DNA from: Tilletiaria anomala UBC 951
Taxonomy: Eukaryota > Basidiomycota > Exobasidiomycetes > Georgefischeriales > Tilletiariaceae
Direction of reading: 5' to 3'
Length of the DNA stretch: 22,410 nt
NCBI RefSeq assembly: GCF_000711695.1
Contig: NW_013546848.1
Span: 1 to 22,410 of the forward strand
The translations under genes were made by a program, and so were the position numbers. This document shows, piece by piece, positions 18,870 to 22,410 of this stretch (positions within the stretch are counted from its first letter, which is position 1; each line of letters starts with the position of its first letter). A model generated the notes under the pieces. It had not been told where the DNA came from, did no database searches, and saw nothing but the letters and a program-made list of their open reading frames with translations.

Positions 18870-20802
18870 ATGACGGAAGCTGCTGCTGGAGCTGCCGCAT
18901 CGGAAGAGGAAGTCGATGTGCCGTACACCGAGTAAGGCCTGCTGCTTCTGGAGTACCTTGCAGTGATACTCACTCAGCCTTGGTCACTGGCGCGCATACA
19001 ACAGGGTCGATGCTCTGCAGGATCATGTACGGCTTCTGCAAGTGTGGAGCACCTTCATACAATTTCTCACCTCGCAATGCCCTGGCGCTTTGGTTACAGG
19101 GTATTTCCGTTGCGGACATCACCAAGCTTAAGACCGCGGGTGTCTCCACTGTGGAGGCAGTCAATTCCACTACTAGGAACAACCTTGCCAAGATCAAGGG
19201 ATTCTCCGAAGTCAAGGTTGAGAAGATCAAGGTGCTCTGACCTCTATGCTCGACATGCGTTTTGCCACCTCAGCTGATGGGCTTGACTCCCGGATGTGAC
19301 CATACGCGCTTTGCTCATCCCTGCAAACCCATTAGGAAGCCGCATCCAAGATCGTGGTTGCTGGCTTCTTGACAGGTACCGAGATCAGTCGTGTCAGAGA
19401 AAAGTCTGCTTGTCTTCCATCTTCTGCAAGTCGATCTCAGACACCTGACTGTATGCGCTCTTCAGAGTTCTGCCCATCTCCACAGGCTCTAAATCCCTTG
19501 ACGCGATTCTTGGTGGCGGCTTCATGACATGTTCCATGAGCGAAATTTTTGGAGGTCAGACTTTTTAGGACATTTCTTCAGCGTGCATTCTCACTAACTG
19601 ACCGTTATCGTTAATAGAATTTCGGTGCTTCATGTCAGCCTACGAACCTGCATACAGCCTGCTGACCCTTCTATCCTCGTGAAAACAGCTGCGGGAAGAC
19701 TCAGATATGCCATACCATGGCCGTCACTTGTCAAGTACGGCTGTGATGCGTGAATGTGAAAGACTACCGCTACTGACCTCTTCCTTGCCGAGCAGCTTCC
19801 GGTTGAATCAGGCGGCGCTGCAGGCAAGGTTGCGTATATTGACACAGGTGAACGGTCATCTCGGGTTGAGCTGACGGCAAAGCCACCTGCTGAACAGCCT
19901 CCTCTGGTCTCATTCACAGAGGGGACATTCAGACCGCAGCGCATCGCTGCAATCGCCAGGCGCTTTGGTGTGGACGAAGACTCTGTGCTGGACAATATTG
20001 TTGTTGGTCGAGCGCTCAACAGCGAGCACCAGCAAGAGCTTGTCACTCAACTTGCCGCCAAGTACGTTCGAGTTTCAATGTCACGGATCGAGCGAGCGAG
20101 ACACTGATACTCCAGACTGATGCGATCATGGTAGGATGGCCGAAGAAGTGAGACACGAAAAATATACAAAAGAGCTGGCCGCTACTGAAACCCACTTTCC
20201 TTCCCAACCAGGGCTGCTACAAGCTCCTTATCATCGACTCGATCATCTCTTTGTTCCGGGTCGACTACACGGGACGTGGAGAGCTGGCCGCCCGCCAAGC
20301 TGCGCTGAACCAACACCTTTCAAAGCTCACCCGCATTGCTGAGGATGTGGGTGCACGAGGAGAGCCGCTTATCTGCTCTGCTACAGCATGAGCTGACTAA
20401 TTAATCTTCCGGGAAAGACAGTTCAACACGGCGGTCGTCCTTGTCAACCAAGTCTCAGCTGACCCAGGTGCGATGGCGTTCCAGGCAGACAAGAAGTGAG
20501 AAGCAGAAGATGTCGAACCGCCGCGTGCAAGCCGTCTGACTGCTGAAAACAAATGCATTGATCACGATACAGGCCGCTCGGAGGCCACATTCTGAGTCAC
20601 GCTTCTTCCACCCGTGTCTCGTTGCGCAAAGGCCGTGGAGAGGAGCGCATTGCAAAGATTGTTGGTATCCACACGCGAGGTTGGACGGATCCTTCTCTGA
20701 ATCCATTATCGTCTTTGCGTATCTCAGGTTGACAGTCCCGAAATGCCTGAAGGGGAGGCGACGTACCGCATCACCAGCGGAGGCATCGAAGACGTCGCTT
20801 AG
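18870..20802 (+). CDS. DMC1: Meiotic recombinase DMC1
   Basis: RecA-family strand-exchange protein that loads on meiotic single-stranded DNA and pairs homologues. Fourteen exons: 18870-18931, 19005-19026, 19100-19231, 19336-19403, 19466-19554, 19618-19624, 19689-19734, 19796-19847, 19920-20061, 20135-20147, 20212-20346, 20422-20495, 20573-20660, 20728-20802. They join in frame to 334 residues, the length of yeast Dmc1. Introns are 61-104 nt, many with CTGAC or CTAAC branch points. Motifs: HhH domain ([29 protein letters not shown]), Walker [29 protein letters not shown], Walker [60 protein letters not shown] and [10 protein letters not shown]. The [16 protein letters not shown] and C-terminal segments resemble DMC1 more than RAD51. 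Three coding exons are under 25 nt. Confidence 0.96.
19005..19026 (+). other. 22-nt micro-exon of DMC1
   Basis: GGTCGATGCTCTGCAGGATCAT between AACAG and GTACGG. It encodes VDALQDH just before GISVADI, the start of the helix-hairpin-helix domain, in phase on both sides. Confidence 0.85.
19618..19624 (+). other. 7-nt micro-exon inside the DMC1 Walker A motif
   Basis: AATTTCG, flanked by a 63-nt intron (ending TTAATAG, with CTAAC about 25 bases before) and a 64-nt intron (starting GTGCTT, ending AAAACAG). It supplies part of E, F and part of R in GEFRCGKTQ. Skipping it leaves the neighbouring exons out of phase (1 plus 1 bases), so it is needed for a functional protein. Confidence 0.88.
20135..20147 (+). 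other. 13-nt micro-exon of DMC1
   Basis: GATGGCCGAAGAA between GGTAG and GTGAGA. It encodes the KMAEE segment (with AA from the previous exon) between QLAA and GCYKLLIID. Phase fits on both sides; skipping would shift the frame. Confidence 0.85.
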
Positions 20803-21009
20803 TCCTCCTGTTATGCGTCGTCTTCTACAATTGCTTCCTCTCTCAAAGGAGAGTGGAATCTCGCTGTAGTCTAGGACCTGAGCCTTGTCTAGCAGAAGCG
20901 CTGCTCGCGCTTCCTGCTTGCCCTTCGCAGAGCAACATCGGCATAACCTTGATTGCATGCATGAGAGACAGAGAGATCATGGGTTGCTAACCATCAATAG
21001 ATTTGTTGC

Positions 21010-21411
21010 TCATGCTCCTCTCCGTAGTTCCTTTTCTCGCTTCTTCTTCGCCTCTTTCTGCATGATAATGCCCACGAATGCACCAACGGTGCACAGCCCA
21101 AAGACAAGCAGCGCGGCCGGTATCCGGACTGCCCAGACGCGATCTGGGAAGTACGTGTGAATCGCAGAGTCTGGCGAAAAGAAAGGCTGGTGGAGGATGC
21201 ATGAATTCAGTTTCAACGGAGCTCATTTTTCTGCCATCGTGAATGCTCACCGTGACCAACGCCCATATTGTGTAATAGGTCCAGATAAAGGCTGCCGTCA
21301 TAAGCATCGAGCCTCCGAGGAGGCGATCGGAGGCGCCCTGCGCGGGAAGTACGATCGGGACGAGTAAGCTTACAGAACTGGCGTGTCAAGCGACGCTAGA
21401 ATGCTTACCAT
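21010..21411 (-). CDS. DPM2: Dolichol-phosphate mannose synthase regulatory subunit DPM2
   Basis: Small ER membrane protein that stabilises the dolichol-phosphate-mannose synthase complex, the mannose donor for N-glycans, O-mannose and GPI anchors; in mammals it also supports GPI-GlcNAc transferase. Exons on the minus strand: 21411-21409 (ATG only), 21337-21251 and 21186-21010; introns 71 and 64 nt. Joined: 88 residues, against about 84 in human. Two hydrophobic spans (MLMTAAFIWTYYTIWALVTV and RIPAALLVFGLCTVGAFVGI) flank the conserved DSAIHTYFPDRVWAVRIP loop, matching human SQHVIHKYFLPRAYAVAIP. The C-terminus is strongly basic (KEAKKKREKELRR). An internal Met at the start of the first span could be an alternative start if the ATG-only exon is wrong. 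Convergent with DMC1. Confidence 0.92.
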
Positions 21412-21771
21412 GCTGATCCTGTTCTCCTATAACCTCGTCCACTTTTCGAGAACTTTGCAAGGCTGACCCGACGGGAACGAGCGCGACATTCAAAGGGCGT
21501 GGTCGAAGTGCATGAGGAGGTTGCATAGCGTTTCCATTTATTTTGATTGGTTACCGGAGCCCACGGGAGACGAAGACGCGGCAGCATCACACGACTCTCT
21601 CAACAGCCGCTCTCTCCGCATGATACATCAACTTCTTCATTTCTTCGCAAGCCCATTGTGGACCCCGAACACTCAGCTTCAAAGATCTGGATGCTTCAAG
21701 TAGATAGACAGAATATCCTCTGCAGCTTCTGTGGCCTGGTTTCTGCGACGTCCTGACGCCATCTCATCGCC
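21412..21771. promoter_or_regulatory. Divergent intergenic region DPM2 / recycling-factor gene
   Basis: 360 bases between outward-facing ATGs, expected to carry both promoters. No distinct element recognised. Confidence 0.4.
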
Positions 21772-22327
21772 ATGTCTGTACCCGGTGTCGCTAGGGTGGC
21801 ACCCAGTCTAGACACTGTTCTGCGCTTGTCGTTCGCTCGTCGCGTCGCACCTGCCTTATTGGCAACGCGAACGATTGCAACCACCTGCGAGCGAAGGCCG
21901 GCACCTTCTGCAAGCCCCGTCACATGCTCGATATGCCTTCCGCATATACTCTCTACGCACGGCTCGGGCTCGCAGCACCGATCGATCCATCGCAGTGTTC
22001 GGGTCCTCAAGTCCAAGCGCTCCTTCGCCGCCAGCGTCGACGAGGACCTCTCGCGAGCAGTTGACGAGGACGTGCAGGTGATGCGCACCAAGGGCAAGGG
22101 CGCCAAAGCGGCGAAAGCCTCACTGAAATCGAGCAAGACGAAGCGTGGTAACAAGGAGGCACAGGAGAAAGATGACGGGGACCGATATGCGACTAGCACG
22201 CGCAATAGCGAGCTGCCGGGCGAGACTTTCGACTCGGACAAGCTCACAGAGAACATGCTGAGGACCGTGGAGAGGTGTCGGTCGACCATATCGCATAAGG
22301 TCGGCATGATCGGCAGAGTAGATCCGA
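21772..22327 (+). CDS. Probable mitochondrial ribosome recycling factor, first exon (cut by window edge)
   Basis: The N-terminal about 75 residues are Arg/Ser/Ala-rich with almost no acidic residues (RLSFARRVAPALLATRTIATT), a typical mitochondrial presequence. A Lys-rich linker follows (KGKGAKAAKASLKSSKTKRG). The last part, DSDKLTENMLRTVERCRSTI followed by a GRVDP motif, resembles the start of the ribosome recycling factor helix, where family members continue with LLD. The frame would stop at 22393 if read on; a GTTCGT donor at 22328 fits an intron that continues past the window, with CTTAAC and a CT tract at the very end. The role would be release of mitoribosomes after termination. Only the first domain edge is visible, so the family call is moderate. 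Confidence 0.6.
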
Positions 22328-22390
22328 GTTCGTGCCCCTCGCCTTGGGACAGAATTTGTCCAGAGAAAGCAGCGGCCTTACCTTTTCCTC

Positions 22391-22410
22391 CTTAACTCTC
22401 TCTCTCTCTC
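22391..22410 (+). repeat. Branch-point-like site and CT tract at the window end
   Basis: CTTAAC at 22391-22396 is followed by an uninterrupted CT dinucleotide run to the last base. In the intron expected after 22327 this would be the branch point and polypyrimidine tract, with the acceptor just outside the window. Confidence 0.5.

Noticed and set aside
19735-20046. Minus-strand ORF opposite DMC1 exons
   Set aside because: Runs across DMC1 introns and exons and matches nothing.
1-22410. tRNA genes, transposons, viral remnants, CRISPR arrays
   Set aside because: By eye I found no box A/B pair with a cloverleaf, no transposase or reverse transcriptase motif, no long terminal or inverted repeats, and no regular spaced repeats. 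A tRNA or repeat search could still find something short.

Overview
The window is nuclear DNA of an intron-rich, compact fungal genome, almost certainly a basidiomycete. Genes are packed 200-500 bases apart on both strands. Most introns are 60-85 nt, with GT or GC donors, CTNAC/CTGAC-like branch points and YAG acceptors. Every recognised gene is a eukaryotic housekeeping or fungal gene. I cannot name the genus. Codon use and small introns would fit Ustilaginomycotina or a relative, but the window encodes DMC1, which Ustilago maydis is known to lack.

Layout, left to right: (1) 402-2528 minus, DEAD-box helicase DDX41, 3 exons. (2) 2938-5437 plus, cytosolic prolyl-tRNA synthetase, 5 exons, divergent from DDX41. 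(3) 5644-6572 minus, mitochondrial adrenodoxin-type ferredoxin (Yah1 family), 4 exons, one intron GC-AG. (4) 7662-9159 minus, an unrecognised single-pass membrane protein with a Ser-rich outer stalk; an in-frame TGA followed by CGG lies just after the membrane span. (5) 10181-13034 minus, an OPT-family transporter, 7 exons, with a three-unit 66-nt coding repeat. (6) 14736-15723 minus, a secreted NucA/NucB-type nuclease relic whose frame is interrupted. (7) 17309-18349 minus, retromer subunit VPS29 with a long low-complexity insert. (8) 18870-20802 plus, meiotic recombinase DMC1, 14 exons including coding exons of 7, 13 and 22 nt. (9) 21010-21411 minus, DPM2, whose first coding exon is only the ATG. 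(10) 21772 to the right edge, plus, the first exon of a probable mitochondrial ribosome recycling factor.

The genes do not form a pathway or cluster. They cover RNA helicase work, translation (cytosolic and mitochondrial), Fe-S/haem metabolism, peptide or metal-chelate uptake, endosomal recycling, ER glycosylation and meiosis. Five gene models (DDX41, ProRS, OPT, VPS29, DMC1), plus ferredoxin and DPM2, close exactly in frame when the splice sites listed are used, which is the main support for them.

The gaps 1-401, 6573-7661, 9160-10180, 13035-14735 and 15724-17308 hold no gene I can support, only weak short ORFs. I found no tRNA, rRNA, transposon, viral remnant or CRISPR array. The items most worth a second look are the 7-nt exon splitting the DMC1 Walker A motif, the tandem expansion in the OPT transporter, the TGA-CGG junction in the membrane protein, and the decayed nuclease gene.
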